Of a stretch of 64,000 nucleotides of DNA, positions 13,672 to 23,349 are shown piece by piece; position 1 is the stretch's first letter, and the number at the start of each line of letters is the position of its first letter. The notes below the pieces were generated by a model. The model made no database searches, was not told the origin of the DNA, and saw only the letters and a list, made by a program, of their open reading frames with translations. This DNA comes from Mollicutes bacterium Phil14 (GTDB lineage: Bacteria; Bacillota_I; Bacilli_A; ML615J-28; CAG-698). Location: assembly GCA_001940985.1 (NCBI GenBank), contig MSHB01000002.1:1-64000 (forward strand), written 5' to 3'. The position numbers and the translations under genes are program-made.

Positions 13672-14703
13672 ATGAAAGAATTTAGTAAAGTTTTAAAAGA
13701 ATTAAGGAATGAAAAAGGAATAACTCAAGAAGCACTTGCAAATGCTATTCATGTTTCAAGAAGTGCTATTGCAAAGTATGAAAGTGGGTTAGGTCTTCCA
13801 AGTGATGAGGTTACAGAAACAATATGTAGCTATTTTGGGGTGAATAAAGAATATTTATTCCCAAAAGAAAATATTGAGCAACTAATCACAGAAAAAAATA
13901 TCGTAATAAATAAACAAAAGAAAATAAATATTGTATGTTTAGTTTTATTAATTGCTATGATGTTACTTGTAATAATTTTGTTTTCTTTTTCAAACATAGG
14001 TGATGAAAGTAAAAATATAGTTTTAAATGATACTAATGTAAATATTGATATTAATAAAACAGATGATTTTCAAAAAGAAATAGTAATATTTCAATATAGT
14101 GGAGGTTATGTCTATCAAAGATTAGAAATTCATAAGATTAGTTTTACTAGTGATACAAATTTGTATTCGCTTCATGTTAATAATACTTATGTAAATGGTT
14201 ATATGGCTAGTCAAAATGATGAGAGTGGATTTGATAAAAATGAATATACTAAAAAAGCATATATGGGTATTAATTTTAATTATCAAACTAATGTTAAACC
14301 AATAGTGTCATGGCAACAGACACATTCAAAATCATTTTATTTTACGACACAGTTTGGCGAGAAAGAAATATTGTTTGATGGAAAGACTAATCTCTTTGAT
14401 GGAGCAGAACTAGAAAACACAAAATATGGAGTTTTGTTTTCTTATGATTGTAAAATAACTGATTGGTTGTTTGATAGTGAATATAATATTTTAAGGAAAT
14501 GTAAAATAAGTAATGACCTTTACAATCCTTCTTGGGAATATCAAATGGAAAATAAAATATCTGAAACTACAACTTTTACAATTTCTTCATCATATTTGTT
14601 TGAAGCAACTCCTAATCAAATAGTAAACTTTACTATTGAAACAAGTATGGAAAATAAAACTATGTCTATTAGACAGAAGAGAATATTTAATTTAATGATA
14701 TAA
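13672..14703 (+). CDS. Membrane-anchored XRE-family protein
   Basis: A 343-aa protein. Residues 3-60 are a Cro/C1-type HTH (VLKELRNEKGITQEALANA, then SRSAIAKYESGLGLP). A membrane helix follows (INIVCLVLLIAMMLLVIILFSF, residues about 86-107). The outer 230 residues are beta-rich and unrecognised. The form suggests a one-component membrane regulator that senses outside and binds DNA inside. AAAGG lies nine bases before the ATG at 13672; the ATG at 13666 is too close. A terminator isolates it from copA. Confidence 0.75.
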   Translation: MKEFSKVLKELRNEKGITQEALANAIHVSRSAIAKYESGLGLPSDEVTETICSYFGVNKEYLFPKENIEQLITEKNIVINKQKKINIVCLVLLIAMMLLVIILFSFSNIGDESKNIVLNDTNVNIDINKTDDFQKEIVIFQYSGGYVYQRLEIHKISFTSDTNLYSLHVNNTYVNGYMASQNDESGFDKNEYTKKAYMGINFNYQTNVKPIVSWQQTHSKSFYFTTQFGEKEILFDGKTNLFDGAELENTKYGVLFSYDCKITDWLFDSEYNILRKCKISNDLYNPSWEYQMENKISETTTFTISSSYLFEATPNQIVNFTIETSMENKTMSIRQKRIFNLMI

Positions 14704-14706
14704 AAT

Positions 14707-14736
14707 AATTGGCTTAAGTTAAGCCAATTTTATTTT
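14707..14736 (+). terminator. Intrinsic terminator
   Basis: AATTGGCTT and AAGCCAATT form a perfect nine-pair stem around AAGTT, followed by TTATTTTATT. Confidence 0.8.
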
Positions 14737-14805
14737 ATTATTACATAATGCATTTTATTTGACAAAAACTAATAAAAAACATAAAATATGTATGGTGATG
14801 AAAAT

Positions 14806-17007
14806 ATGAAAAAAATAACATTAAAAGTTGGTGGGATGAGCTGTAGTGCTTGCTCAAACGGCTTAGAAAAATTCTTAAATAAACAAGAAGGAATAATAGA
14901 AGCAAATGTTAATTTAGTAATGAATAATGCTACTATTGAATATGATGAAAATATTTTAAATATTGAAAAAATAGGTGAATTGATAAAAAAAGGCGGTTTT
15001 GAAAGTTTAGGAATTGAAGACTTTAGACGAGAGAATAAAAAAAGAAATCAATTATATAAAAGAATAGAAATATATATATTATTAGTATTATCGCTATTAA
15101 TGATGTATATATCAATGGGACATATGATTAATCTTCCAGTTCCGAATATTATCAATATGGAAACCAATCCTAAGAATTATTGCTTGATATTATTAATATT
15201 GAGTTTGCCATCACTATATTTTGGTAGAGATCTTTTAGTGAGTGGATATAAGAACTTGATTAATTTAATGCCAAATATGGATACTTTAGTTTCAATAGGA
15301 ATATTAAGTTCAATGCTTTTTAGTATTTATGAAACAATTTCAGTTCTTTTGAATAATCCTCTTGGTAATGTATATTTTGAATCTAGTGTGATGATAGTGT
15401 TCTTTATTAAAATTGGTAGATATATTGACAATCTATCAAAGACAAAGACTACGGAAGCTATACAAGATTTAATGTTATTAACTCCAGCTTATGCTTTAGT
15501 TTATAAAGATGGCGAAATCAAAAATGTTACAATAGATGAAATTAATAAAGGTGATATTGTTGTATGTAAAAGCGGTGAATCTATAGCTGTTGATGGAAAG
15601 ATTACTAAAGGTGCTACTACGATTAATGAATCATTTATAACTGGTGAAAGTATGCCTAAAAGCAAAGGCGAAGGCGATGATGTCATAGCTGGTAGTATTA
15701 ACTGTGATGGATATATTGAATATGAAGCTGTAAAAATAGGTAAAGAATCAACAGTATCGGAAATAGTTAGAATGGTAGTTGAGGCTACAAACACTAAAGC
15801 TCCAATTTCTAGAGTAGCTGATGTGGTTAGTAAATTCTTTGTTTTAGGAGTTTTAATTATAGCACTTGTTGGATTTGTTTGTTATTTAATATTTACAAAG
15901 AATTTTTCAAAAGCAATAAATGTTTTTGTAACGGTACTAGTTGTAGCTTGTCCATGTGCGTTGGGTCTAGCAACACCTATTGCGATGGTTGTATCTAATG
16001 GTAAAAGCGCTAAAAATGGAATATTGGTCAAAAATAACGCTGTTTTAGAAGCTTTCAATAAGATAAATACAATTGTTTTTGATAAAACTGGAACTTTAAC
16101 TGAAGGTTCTCTTAAGATAAAAGAAGAACATTATTTGAATGGAATAACAAAAAATGAAGCATTACAAATTATTGGAAGTATAGAAAATGGCTCAACTCAT
16201 CCAATCGCTAAGGCCATTTCCGAAGTTGTTTCTAGTAATAACATTACTTTGTTAGATGTTAAAAACTTTACTAATGTTGCTGGTAAAGGAATTTCTGGAA
16301 AAATCAACTCTGATGAGATATTAGTTGGAAATTTGAAATTGATAGAGCAATATAATATCGAATGTTCTAATACTGAAAAAGAAATAATTGATAGTGTATC
16401 TTCAAATGGAAACACATTGTTAATTCTTGTTGTGAATAGAAAAATATCTGCAGTTTTGGGTGCGAAAGATACAGTAAAAGAAAGTGCCAAAACAATGATC
16501 AAAAATGCTAAAAGTAAAAAAATAGAATTGGTTATGTTGACTGGTGATTCAGCAAACTCCGCAAATGAAATAGCTTCTCAATTAGGAATAGATAGAGTTA
16601 TTAGTAATGTATTACCAACAGAAAAGGCCGCAGTTATTGAAAAACTTAAAACTAATGGTAAGTTAGTAGCTATGGTTGGTGATGGTATTAATGATGCTCC
16701 GTCACTAGCAACTGCTGATATCGGTATTAGTATTTCAACAGCTAGTGATATTGCTATAAATAGTGCTGATGTTGTATTAATGCAAGATGATTTAAATAAA
16801 ATAAATACTTTGTATGATATTAGTAAAAAGACAATAAAAATAATTAAAGAAAATCTTTTCTGGGCCTTTTTATATAATATATGCTTAATACCAATAGCTT
16901 TAGGATTATTATCTAGCATAAATATTGTAATTAATCCAATGATAGCATCATTTGCTATGATGTTTAGTAGTTTATCAGTTATCTTAAATGCTTTGAGGTT
17001 AAGATAA
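14806..17007 (+). CDS. copA: Copper-type P1B ATPase
   Basis: A 733-aa heavy-metal ATPase that pumps Cu(I) out of the cell. The N-terminal HMA domain has GMSCSAC (residues about 9-15). Membrane metal-site motif CPC is in VACPCALGLATP; the phosphorylation site is DKTGTLTEG; the SHP-type motif is STHPIAKAI; the hinge motif is GDGINDAPSLA. Eight membrane helices are expected. I chose the ATG at 14806, which has GGTGA upstream and begins at the HMA domain; an ATG at 14788 is possible. CopZ and a copper repressor are not next to it. The Nudix gene starts one base after its stop. Confidence 0.92.
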   Translation: MKKITLKVGGMSCSACSNGLEKFLNKQEGIIEANVNLVMNNATIEYDENILNIEKIGELIKKGGFESLGIEDFRRENKKRNQLYKRIEIYILLVLSLLMMYISMGHMINLPVPNIINMETNPKNYCLILLILSLPSLYFGRDLLVSGYKNLINLMPNMDTLVSIGILSSMLFSIYETISVLLNNPLGNVYFESSVMIVFFIKIGRYIDNLSKTKTTEAIQDLMLLTPAYALVYKDGEIKNVTIDEINKGDIVVCKSGESIAVDGKITKGATTINESFITGESMPKSKGEGDDVIAGSINCDGYIEYEAVKIGKESTVSEIVRMVVEATNTKAPISRVADVVSKFFVLGVLIIALVGFVCYLIFTKNFSKAINVFVTVLVVACPCALGLATPIAMVVSNGKSAKNGILVKNNAVLEAFNKINTIVFDKTGTLTEGSLKIKEEHYLNGITKNEALQIIGSIENGSTHPIAKAISEVVSSNNITLLDVKNFTNVAGKGISGKINSDEILVGNLKLIEQYNIECSNTEKEIIDSVSSNGNTLLILVVNRKISAVLGAKDTVKESAKTMIKNAKSKKIELVMLTGDSANSANEIASQLGIDRVISNVLPTEKAAVIEKLKTNGKLVAMVGDGINDAPSLATADIGISISTASDIAINSADVVLMQDDLNKINTLYDISKKTIKIIKENLFWAFLYNICLIPIALGLLSSINIVINPMIASFAMMFSSLSVILNALRLR

Positions 17008-17008
17008 C

Positions 17009-17587
17009 ATGGAAAAAGAGTACATTGATGATATTAAAAATTATACTCCTAAAAATGAACAAGAAACTAATGATAAAAGAATCATATTGGATATGATTGA
17101 TAACATTGGTGATGATATTTTAACTAGGAATGTAGAGTATGCTCATATCACTAGTTCAAGTATGGTTTTTAATGAAAACTTTACAAAAGTCTTAATGGTT
17201 TATCATAATATATATGATTCATGGTCATGGACTGGTGGACATGCTGATGGAGAAAAAGATTTATATGAAGTGTCATTAAGAGAGGCAAAAGAAGAAACCG
17301 GACTTAAGCATTTACAACCAATATCTGAATCTAAAGATATAATTTCATTAGAAATTCTCCCTGTTTTTTCCCATTATAAAAGAGGAAAATTTGTTAGTTC
17401 GCATTTACATTTAAATGTCACTTATGGATTCATAGCTAGTGAGAAAGAAAAACTTGTCGTAAAAGAAGATGAAAATAAAGGTGTCATGTGGATAGATATT
17501 GATAAAATTGATAGTTATTGTTCAGAAAAAGAAATGTTGCCAATATATAAAAAAATAATTAATAATGTTAAGGAAAGCCGTCATTGA
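17009..17587 (+). CDS. Nudix hydrolase
   Basis: A 192-aa Nudix protein. The Nudix box is GHADGEKDLYEVSLREAKEETGL (given here from residues about 74 to 96), with the REAKEETG core that binds divalent metal. Such enzymes hydrolyse nucleoside diphosphate-linked compounds; the substrate cannot be read from sequence. It starts one base after copA ends and is probably co-transcribed and coupled with it. A terminator overlaps its stop codon. Confidence 0.88.
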   Translation: MEKEYIDDIKNYTPKNEQETNDKRIILDMIDNIGDDILTRNVEYAHITSSSMVFNENFTKVLMVYHNIYDSWSWTGGHADGEKDLYEVSLREAKEETGLKHLQPISESKDIISLEILPVFSHYKRGKFVSSHLHLNVTYGFIASEKEKLVVKEDENKGVMWIDIDKIDSYCSEKEMLPIYKKIINNVKESRH

Positions 17588-17597
17588 TGGCTTTTTT
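17574..17597 (+). terminator. Intrinsic terminator overlapping the Nudix stop
   Basis: AAAGCCGTC and GATGGCTTT form a nine-pair stem (one G-U) around ATT, followed by further T. Confidence 0.75.
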
Positions 17598-17647
17598 GTG
17601 TTCAAAAATATTTTTAATTGCATATAATAAATTAAGAGGGGATAATT

Positions 17648-18706
17648 ATAGATGCTAATTTAGAAAAAGTATTAAAAAAATATCGTTTTTTTAATAAAAT
17701 AATAAAATGTGAGAAATATGGAAATGGGCACATTAACAAAACGTTTTTAGTTGAAACAAAAGAAGAAAAGTACATTCTTCAACAGATTAATTCTAATGTG
17801 TTTAAAAAGCCTAAAAAAGTTATGAAAAATATTGAATTAGTTACAGAATATATTAAAAAGAATACTAATGAAAAAACATTAGAAATTGTTAAAAATAAAA
17901 ATAATAAAAAATTAGTAAAAATAGATAAAGATTATTGGCGCTGCTATAAATGTATAGATTGCGGGAACACATATGAACACTTAGATAATAAAGAAACATT
18001 TTATGAAGTAGGGAAAACTATAGGGAGATTTCAAAAAAATTTATCTAATTTTCCATTACACAAATTAAATCAAACAATAAAAGATTTTCATGATACTAAA
18101 AAAAGATATGATAAATTAATAACATTATTAAATAAACCAAATATTAGAATTAATGATTGCCAAAAAGAAATATTATTTGTTAAAGAAAGAGAAAACTTGG
18201 TTGATATAATTAATAAGGCAATCGATATGAAACTCGTTCCGATAAGAGTTACTCACAATGATACGAAATTAAATAATGTAATGATAGATGAAAGTGGCAA
18301 AGGTGTTTGTTTAATAGACCTTGATACAGTAATGCCTGGAAGTATATTATTTGATTATGGGGATGCGATTAGAACTGGAGCAACAAAAGCTTTAGAAGAT
18401 GAGAGAGATTTAAGAAAAGTAAAAATTGATAAGGAACTTTTTTTATATTTTTCTTTAGGATTTTTGAGTGAAGTAAAAGATATTTTAACTAGTGAAGAAA
18501 AGAAATTGTTAGTAACAAGTGCTAAGGTGATAACATTAGAATGTGGAATAAGATTTTTAACAGATTATTTAGAAAATGATATATATTTCAAAGTTGATTA
18601 TGAAACACATAATCTTATTAGAGCTAGGAATCAATTTAAGCTAGTGAGAGAGATAGAGAAAAATGAAATAATTTTAGAAAAAATGATAGAAAATGCTATT
18701 TTTTAA
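17648..18706 (+). CDS. NahK-like phosphotransferase (N-acetylhexosamine 1-kinase family), non-AUG start
   Basis: About 352 aa, close to the 359 aa of N-acetylhexosamine 1-kinase. The N-lobe has YGNGHINKTFLVE and YILQQINSNVFKKPKKVMKN; the catalytic loop is VTHNDTKLNNVM and the metal motif LIDLDTVMPGSILFDYGDAIRTGA. All are hallmarks of NahK, which phosphorylates GlcNAc/GalNAc at C1 in glycan salvage. A GTG at 17798 would remove the conserved ATP-binding lobe. The frame is open upstream to about 17642, where GAGGGG (17636-17641) is followed by ATA ATT ATA GAT and no AUG, GUG or UUG. I placed the start at the ATA at 17648; ATT at 17645 is equally possible. Confidence 0.8.
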   Translation: MDANLEKVLKKYRFFNKIIKCEKYGNGHINKTFLVETKEEKYILQQINSNVFKKPKKVMKNIELVTEYIKKNTNEKTLEIVKNKNNKKLVKIDKDYWRCYKCIDCGNTYEHLDNKETFYEVGKTIGRFQKNLSNFPLHKLNQTIKDFHDTKKRYDKLITLLNKPNIRINDCQKEILFVKERENLVDIINKAIDMKLVPIRVTHNDTKLNNVMIDESGKGVCLIDLDTVMPGSILFDYGDAIRTGATKALEDERDLRKVKIDKELFLYFSLGFLSEVKDILTSEEKKLLVTSAKVITLECGIRFLTDYLENDIYFKVDYETHNLIRARNQFKLVREIEKNEIILEKMIENAIF

Positions 18707-18836
18707 GTATCTTGATGCTAAAAAACGACATAATTTGAAATAAAAAAAAAGAGATTTAAAAAAGATAAAATAATGATATAATAAAAATGTGTGAAAAATA
18801 TTTCGAATTGAACTTTATTTATTCAAGGAGAAAAGA

Positions 18837-20477
18837 ATGAAAAAAAATAGAAATATATCGTTAACTATAAAGATGATTCTACTAATGCTTTTAGTATTAC
18901 CGATGTTAGTTTATAATAGGAACTTTTTAAACGCTAGTGAAATTGCTGATTGGGAATTCCTTCCTTTAGGTGAAAACTATCTTTCAGATGATAATTTTAG
19001 CTATTTGGAGGGAAACAAACTCAATATAGGAACAATTAGCACAATCAATTATATTAGAGTTAAAGAAAATACCAAATATTATTTATATTTTTATTGTTAC
19101 CAAGAAGGTAGGTTTACTGGTGCAAATATAACTTCATATGATAGTGATAAGTCAACATTGAGGGTAGTTAGTACAACTTTTTCTAATGATGGGACAGTCA
19201 TTACATTTACAACAGAATCAGATTGCAAATATATAAAGATGGATATTTCTGTAGAAGAGGATTGGGGCGCTAACTTAAATCTTATGAAGATTGAAGAAAA
19301 CTATATTTTGGCAGATCACGAGATAGATATTACTAGTATTACTCTTAGTGAGATGGAATATAAAGGTCCAAAAATTGATTATAGTCCAGTTTTATCAGGA
19401 AGTGATGGCTTTTATATTACAAATGTTGATGATCCAATTAGTCTTTCTTTAATACTTTCAGGAATTAAAGCTTACGATGATAATGATGGCGATATAACAG
19501 ATAAAATAGTAGTTGTTAAAGATGAATATTCTTCAAATAAAAAGAAAGTAGGCATTTGGGAAGTTAAATTGCAAGTTTCTGACTCGGCATCTAATACTAC
19601 CACTTTTACATTGTATATTAATGTAGTTGATACTGAAAAACCTGTTTTAACGGGCAAGAAAAGTTTCAAAGTTGAAACTACTGATAATTATGAATTAACT
19701 CACTTTTTTAAAGAATTGAAAATAATTGATAATTATGATGGTGACATTAGTGAAAATGTTCAAATAGTTACAGATAATTATTCAAAAAATAAAAATAAGC
19801 AAGGAACATACGAAGTTGTTTGTTATGTTGCTGATAGTTCGAATAATAGGTTAGATTTTTCATTCACGATAGTTGTTGAATACATAGATAGATTAGCTCC
19901 TGTATTTTCCGGGAAATTTACTTATGATATTAATAAAAGTGATGTATTAAAAATTGAAACAATTTTATCAAATGTGAAGGCGACAGATGATGTTGATGGT
20001 GATATAAGTAAGAAAATAACTATATCTAGTGATAACTATTCTCATGCTTCAAGTAGAGTTGGAACTTGGAAAGTTGTTTTAAGTGTTAAGGATACAGCAG
20101 GTAACGTTTCTACTCAAGAAATATTAATTAATGTTAAAGACAATATAAAACCAATTTTCTATATTGACAGTAAAGTTATAACTATTGATTTGAAAGAAAA
20201 CAATGTTACAGTCAATGATTTAGTTAATTTCTTGATTAAAACTAATCAATTTAGGGAAGATGTAAATTATACTGTAACTTATGATGACTACAGTGAAAAC
20301 AAAAAAACTCCAGGGGAATATAGAATTGTTTTAGAAATTGATGATTCACCTTTTGCTTTGTCAGTTAATGTTTTAAATCGTGAAGAAAAAGAAAAAAAGA
20401 CCTTCATAAAGAAAGTCTTAGAATTTGTTCATAACCTATTTAGAAAGATTGGAGTCTTTTTCAAGAGAATTTTTTAA
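18837..20477 (+). CDS. Secreted protein with four Ig-like (DUF5011-type) repeats
   Basis: A 546-aa exported protein. A signal peptide (residues 1-34, [15 protein letters not shown] core) is followed by a beta-rich part (35-165) and four related Ig-like units starting near 173, 269, 353 and 438. Each has the (D/N)DxDGDI(T/S) motif and a GxWEVxLxVxDxxxN-like strand: [39 protein letters not shown]; the fourth is degenerate. No LPXTG anchor. The C-terminus is a cationic amphipathic tail ([22 protein letters not shown]) that could hold it to the membrane. AAGGAG precedes the ATG. Probably surface adhesion or structural. Confidence 0.75.
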   Translation: MKKNRNISLTIKMILLMLLVLPMLVYNRNFLNASEIADWEFLPLGENYLSDDNFSYLEGNKLNIGTISTINYIRVKENTKYYLYFYCYQEGRFTGANITSYDSDKSTLRVVSTTFSNDGTVITFTTESDCKYIKMDISVEEDWGANLNLMKIEENYILADHEIDITSITLSEMEYKGPKIDYSPVLSGSDGFYITNVDDPISLSLILSGIKAYDDNDGDITDKIVVVKDEYSSNKKKVGIWEVKLQVSDSASNTTTFTLYINVVDTEKPVLTGKKSFKVETTDNYELTHFFKELKIIDNYDGDISENVQIVTDNYSKNKNKQGTYEVVCYVADSSNNRLDFSFTIVVEYIDRLAPVFSGKFTYDINKSDVLKIETILSNVKATDDVDGDISKKITISSDNYSHASSRVGTWKVVLSVKDTAGNVSTQEILINVKDNIKPIFYIDSKVITIDLKENNVTVNDLVNFLIKTNQFREDVNYTVTYDDYSENKKTPGEYRIVLEIDDSPFALSVNVLNREEKEKKTFIKKVLEFVHNLFRKIGVFFKRIF

Positions 20478-20705
20478 TTCTCTTTTTTCTTTTTTGGTAA
20501 GAGGAACAGGATCATATCCTCCTTTTGAAAAAGGATTGCATTTTAGAATTCTAATTATTGTTAAAAACAAAGCTTTGAAAAAATTGAATTTTTCAAATGC
20601 TTGCAGGGCATAATTTGAACATGTTGGATAGTATTTGCACCATTTATGTTTGCCATCTGTACATCTTTGATATAATTTTATTAATTTTATTACTAATTTA
20701 TTCAT
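20436..20705 (-). CDS. yidD: Membrane protein insertion efficiency factor YidD
   Basis: An 89-aa YidD protein, which aids YidC-dependent membrane insertion at the inner membrane. Family signatures are [38 protein letters not shown] and an N-terminal amphipathic helix. GAGGAAT precedes the ATG on the minus strand. It is not next to rnpA or yidC as in many genomes. Its 3' end overlaps the convergent Ig-like gene by 42 bases. Confidence 0.93.
   Translation of the reverse strand: MNKLVIKLIKLYQRCTDGKHKWCKYYPTCSNYALQAFEKFNFFKALFLTIIRILKCNPFSKGGYDPVPLTKKEKRELKNSLEKDSNLSK
20463..20488 (+). terminator. Intrinsic terminator over the stop codon
   Basis: AAGAGAATT and AATTCTCTT make a perfect nine-pair stem around TTTT and are followed by TTTTTCTTTTTT. 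The stem contains the stop of the Ig-like protein and lies inside the 3' end of yidD on the other strand. Confidence 0.8.
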
Positions 20706-20790
20706 AATGAATTCCTCATTTTTATTATAACAAATAATAATAAAAAAATAAATATAGTATTAAAATATTTTATAGAGAAATAATAATAAT

Positions 20791-21357
20791 ATGAAATTTT
20801 TGTATATATTTTTAGTTTTGATTTTTATATTACTTATAATGCCGATTAGAATTAGAATTGTTAGAAATGATAAGCATAATGATATAGATATATATTTTGT
20901 AAAAATATTTAATATCAGATTTGATTTAGATGCTGCAATTAAGAAATTCTTTTCTGATAAAAATTCTAACGATGCAATAACACTTGATAAGATACTTTAT
21001 AATATTGGATTAATAATTAAAAGTAGCAATATAATAAAAGATACTATTTCCTTAATGACAGTATCTAAATTAACTTGGATAATGAAAACAAAATCAAAGA
21101 ACAAAGAAATAGAAGTTTTTGCAATTGTTGCATCATGGAATGGTATTTTATATTTAAGAAAATTAATATATAAAAACTTTAAAGAAGTAAAAAATGAATA
21201 TTATTCAGTACAAAATCAAGGTGCTAAAATTGATGCATTATTTGATGCTGTACTTGATTTTAGAATTATTTACTTTTTGTTTGCTGTTTTTAAAAATTAT
21301 AAAGATATAAAGAAAATAAGAATATTTGTTAAGAAAGGAAGTGAAAAAGATGTCTGA
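20791..21357 (+). CDS. ytfI: DUF2953-type membrane protein (YtfI-like)
   Basis: A 188-aa protein with one N-terminal membrane helix (FLYIFLVLIFILLIMPIRIRI) and a beta-rich rest. The family call depends on position: it overlaps gerW by eight bases, as ytfI precedes ytfJ in Bacillus. Divergent from yidD with an 85-base gap. Function is unknown; in spore formers the pair is sporulation-linked. The ribosome site is weak. Confidence 0.6.
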   Translation: MKFLYIFLVLIFILLIMPIRIRIVRNDKHNDIDIYFVKIFNIRFDLDAAIKKFFSDKNSNDAITLDKILYNIGLIIKSSNIIKDTISLMTVSKLTWIMKTKSKNKEIEVFAIVASWNGILYLRKLIYKNFKEVKNEYYSVQNQGAKIDALFDAVLDFRIIYFLFAVFKNYKDIKKIRIFVKKGSEKDV

Positions 21358-21766
21358 ACATCCAATAAGTGAAATATTAAAAATTTCTATGAATAGTATT
21401 AGAGAAATGATTGATGCTAATACAATAATTGGCGAAGCTATAAAATCTGGCGATATTACAATAATACCTATATCTAAAATGAAATGTAGTTTTGCAGCTG
21501 GTGGAACTGATCAATCATCAATTTCTAGAGACAGTGAAAATTATCCATTTGGAGGAGCTACTGGTGGTACGGTTAACATTGTACCAGTTGCTTTTTTAGT
21601 ATTGTTAGATGATGAAGTTAAGTTATTACATGTTAATGATGAAATCCATATATATGAAAAACTTATTGATCAATTTCCAGAAGTATTGTCATCAATAAAA
21701 GAGACATTTACTAATAAGAAAACTGCCCCTACAATCACTAATTTAGAAGTGATTGAAAGAAAATAA
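21350..21766 (+). CDS. gerW: GerW family (YtfJ) sporulation-associated protein
   Basis: A 138-aa protein of the GerW/YtfJ family. Seen are IREMIDANTIIGEAI, the Gly-rich YPFGGATGGTV and VNIVPVAFLVLLDD, typical of the family. In Bacillus it acts in spore germination, but homologues also occur in non-spore-formers. I chose the ATG at 21350, after AAGGAAGTG; it overlaps the upstream gene by eight bases and is probably coupled. Confidence 0.85.
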   Translation: MSEHPISEILKISMNSIREMIDANTIIGEAIKSGDITIIPISKMKCSFAAGGTDQSSISRDSENYPFGGATGGTVNIVPVAFLVLLDDEVKLLHVNDEIHIYEKLIDQFPEVLSSIKETFTNKKTAPTITNLEVIERK

Positions 21767-21789
21767 TAATTTGTTTACATTAAAAAAAG

Positions 21790-21836
21790 AGTTATTCATA
21801 TATAATTTAGACTAATTATATGAATGACTTTTTTAT
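21790..21836 (+). terminator. Intrinsic terminator
   Basis: AGTTATTCATATATAATT pairs with AATTATATGAATGACT (a two-base bulge and one G-U), followed by six T. Confidence 0.75.
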
Positions 21837-21895
21837 TTTACAATGTGTTCTTGAAATTTTTATTGAATTGTGGTAATATTAATAAGGTGATATTA

Positions 21896-22351
21896 ATGAA
21901 GATTGTTGTTACAAGTGATTGCCATGGCAATGTGGAAACATTAAAAACAATTGCTAAGCTTCACCATGATGCAGATCTTTTTATTGATGCTGGAGATAGT
22001 TGTTTAAGAAAAGAAGAGCTATATCCTTTTGAAACTGTTAGAGGCAATTGCGATTTTTATATAAAAAATAAGTATCGAATTGATTCTATAGATGATATTA
22101 GTATTTATACAGTTCATGGTAATGGATTATTTTTTAATGATAATTATCTTGCAAAAACTGCAAGAGATTTCGGATGCAAGATTGCTATTCATGGGCATAC
22201 TCACATTCCTAAGATACTAGAAGTAGATGGAGTGCTTATTGTGTGTCCTGGTTCAGTGAGTTTTCCAAGAAATAAGGAAGGAAAAACATTCGCCGTTATT
22301 ACCATTAATAACAATAAAGAAATTTCAGCAAAAATTGAAAAAATAAATTAA
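21896..22351 (+). CDS. YfcE/MJ0936-family metallophosphodiesterase
   Basis: A 151-aa calcineurin-like phosphoesterase. Metal ligands are visible in SDCHGN (residues 7-12), DAGD (about 35-38), VRGNCD and HGHTHIP. Such small enzymes hydrolyse phosphodiesters; the natural substrate is unknown. AAGGTGA precedes the ATG at 21896; the longer reading from 21824 would cross the preceding terminator. It is followed 17 bases later by ytxK. Confidence 0.9.
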   Translation: MKIVVTSDCHGNVETLKTIAKLHHDADLFIDAGDSCLRKEELYPFETVRGNCDFYIKNKYRIDSIDDISIYTVHGNGLFFNDNYLAKTARDFGCKIAIHGHTHIPKILEVDGVLIVCPGSVSFPRNKEGKTFAVITINNNKEISAKIEKIN

Positions 22352-22368
22352 CATATTTAGGTAGTATT

Positions 22369-23331
22369 ATGAATTTGATTAGAAATGAAAAAATAGATCT
22401 ATTTTTTGAATTATTTGATAGTGCATGTATGGCATTATACGAAGATATTAATATTGATTATTTAGAGGCATTAATAAGAGTTGGAAATGATTTAATATTT
22501 GAAGTTGACGATTCAAGAATTAGTGAAGAAACTTATAATAAAATTTTTAGTATTTATAATGATTTAGTTAATGTCTCATTTACTAATGAAGAGATTAGGT
22601 TAGCTTTAGAATTGTTGATAGTAAAAGCTTTTAAGCATAAAAACATGCCTTTAGATTTAATGACACCTGATACCATTAGTTATTTTATATCTATAATTAT
22701 AGAAGAAAAAAATATTAATAAAAAGAAAATTTCTATTCTTGATACCCTTTTAGGAACGTCTAATTTACTTCAAGCTATAAGCAATAATCTTAGTTTTGAA
22801 AGCGAATTGATTGGCATTGAAAAGGATGAAAATTTGGTTAAAATATCTCAGATCTCAAGTAATCTACAAGGAAATGAAATGAAGATTTATTATCAAAATG
22901 CCTTAAATGATATTAATGATTCCGTTGATATTGTTATTGGGGATTTAAATAAATGTTCTTATGAAGTTGATGAATGCGATAGTTATTTATTCAACCAAGG
23001 AGTAAAATATTTTCCATATTTGCTTATTGAAAAGCGATTGAAAAATATAGTTGATGATGGCTGTTTTATATTCATTATTGATAATGATTTCTTTGGGGCA
23101 GAGAATAATCATATTTTCAAAGAGTTTATTAGAAATAATGCAACCTTAGTGGCCTTAATAGTTTTCCCTCAAACTATTGTTTGTAATGGACAAGTTGGAA
23201 AAAGTATTTTAATAGGTAAAAAAGCAATTTTGGATGATTATCATATGTCAATTTTGAATGTCGAAACTTTTGAAAAAGAATACATAAGAGGCATAATGCA
23301 AAAAATAAAGCAATTAGTAAAAGATATATAG
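22369..23331 (+). CDS. ytxK: YtxK-like class I SAM-dependent methyltransferase
   Basis: A 320-aa protein of the N6-DNA-methylase fold found before ackA in Bacilli. The N-terminal 100 residues are helical; the SAM-binding motif is ISILDTLLGTSNLLQAI with ESELIGIEKDENL after it. The position of the catalytic NPPY/F motif reads GDLNK, so adenine methylation is doubtful. It starts 17 bases after the phosphodiesterase gene and ends 18 bases before ackA. The role is unknown; the call rests on fold and position. Confidence 0.75.
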   Translation: MNLIRNEKIDLFFELFDSACMALYEDINIDYLEALIRVGNDLIFEVDDSRISEETYNKIFSIYNDLVNVSFTNEEIRLALELLIVKAFKHKNMPLDLMTPDTISYFISIIIEEKNINKKKISILDTLLGTSNLLQAISNNLSFESELIGIEKDENLVKISQISSNLQGNEMKIYYQNALNDINDSVDIVIGDLNKCSYEVDECDSYLFNQGVKYFPYLLIEKRLKNIVDDGCFIFIIDNDFFGAENNHIFKEFIRNNATLVALIVFPQTIVCNGQVGKSILIGKKAILDDYHMSILNVETFEKEYIRGIMQKIKQLVKDI

Positions 23332-23349
23332 ATTTAGAGGAGAAAATAT

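Noticed and set aside
17798..18706. GTG start for the NahK-like kinase
   Set aside because: It would remove the conserved ATP-binding lobe (YGNGHINKTF, YILQQIN), which is encoded in frame upstream.
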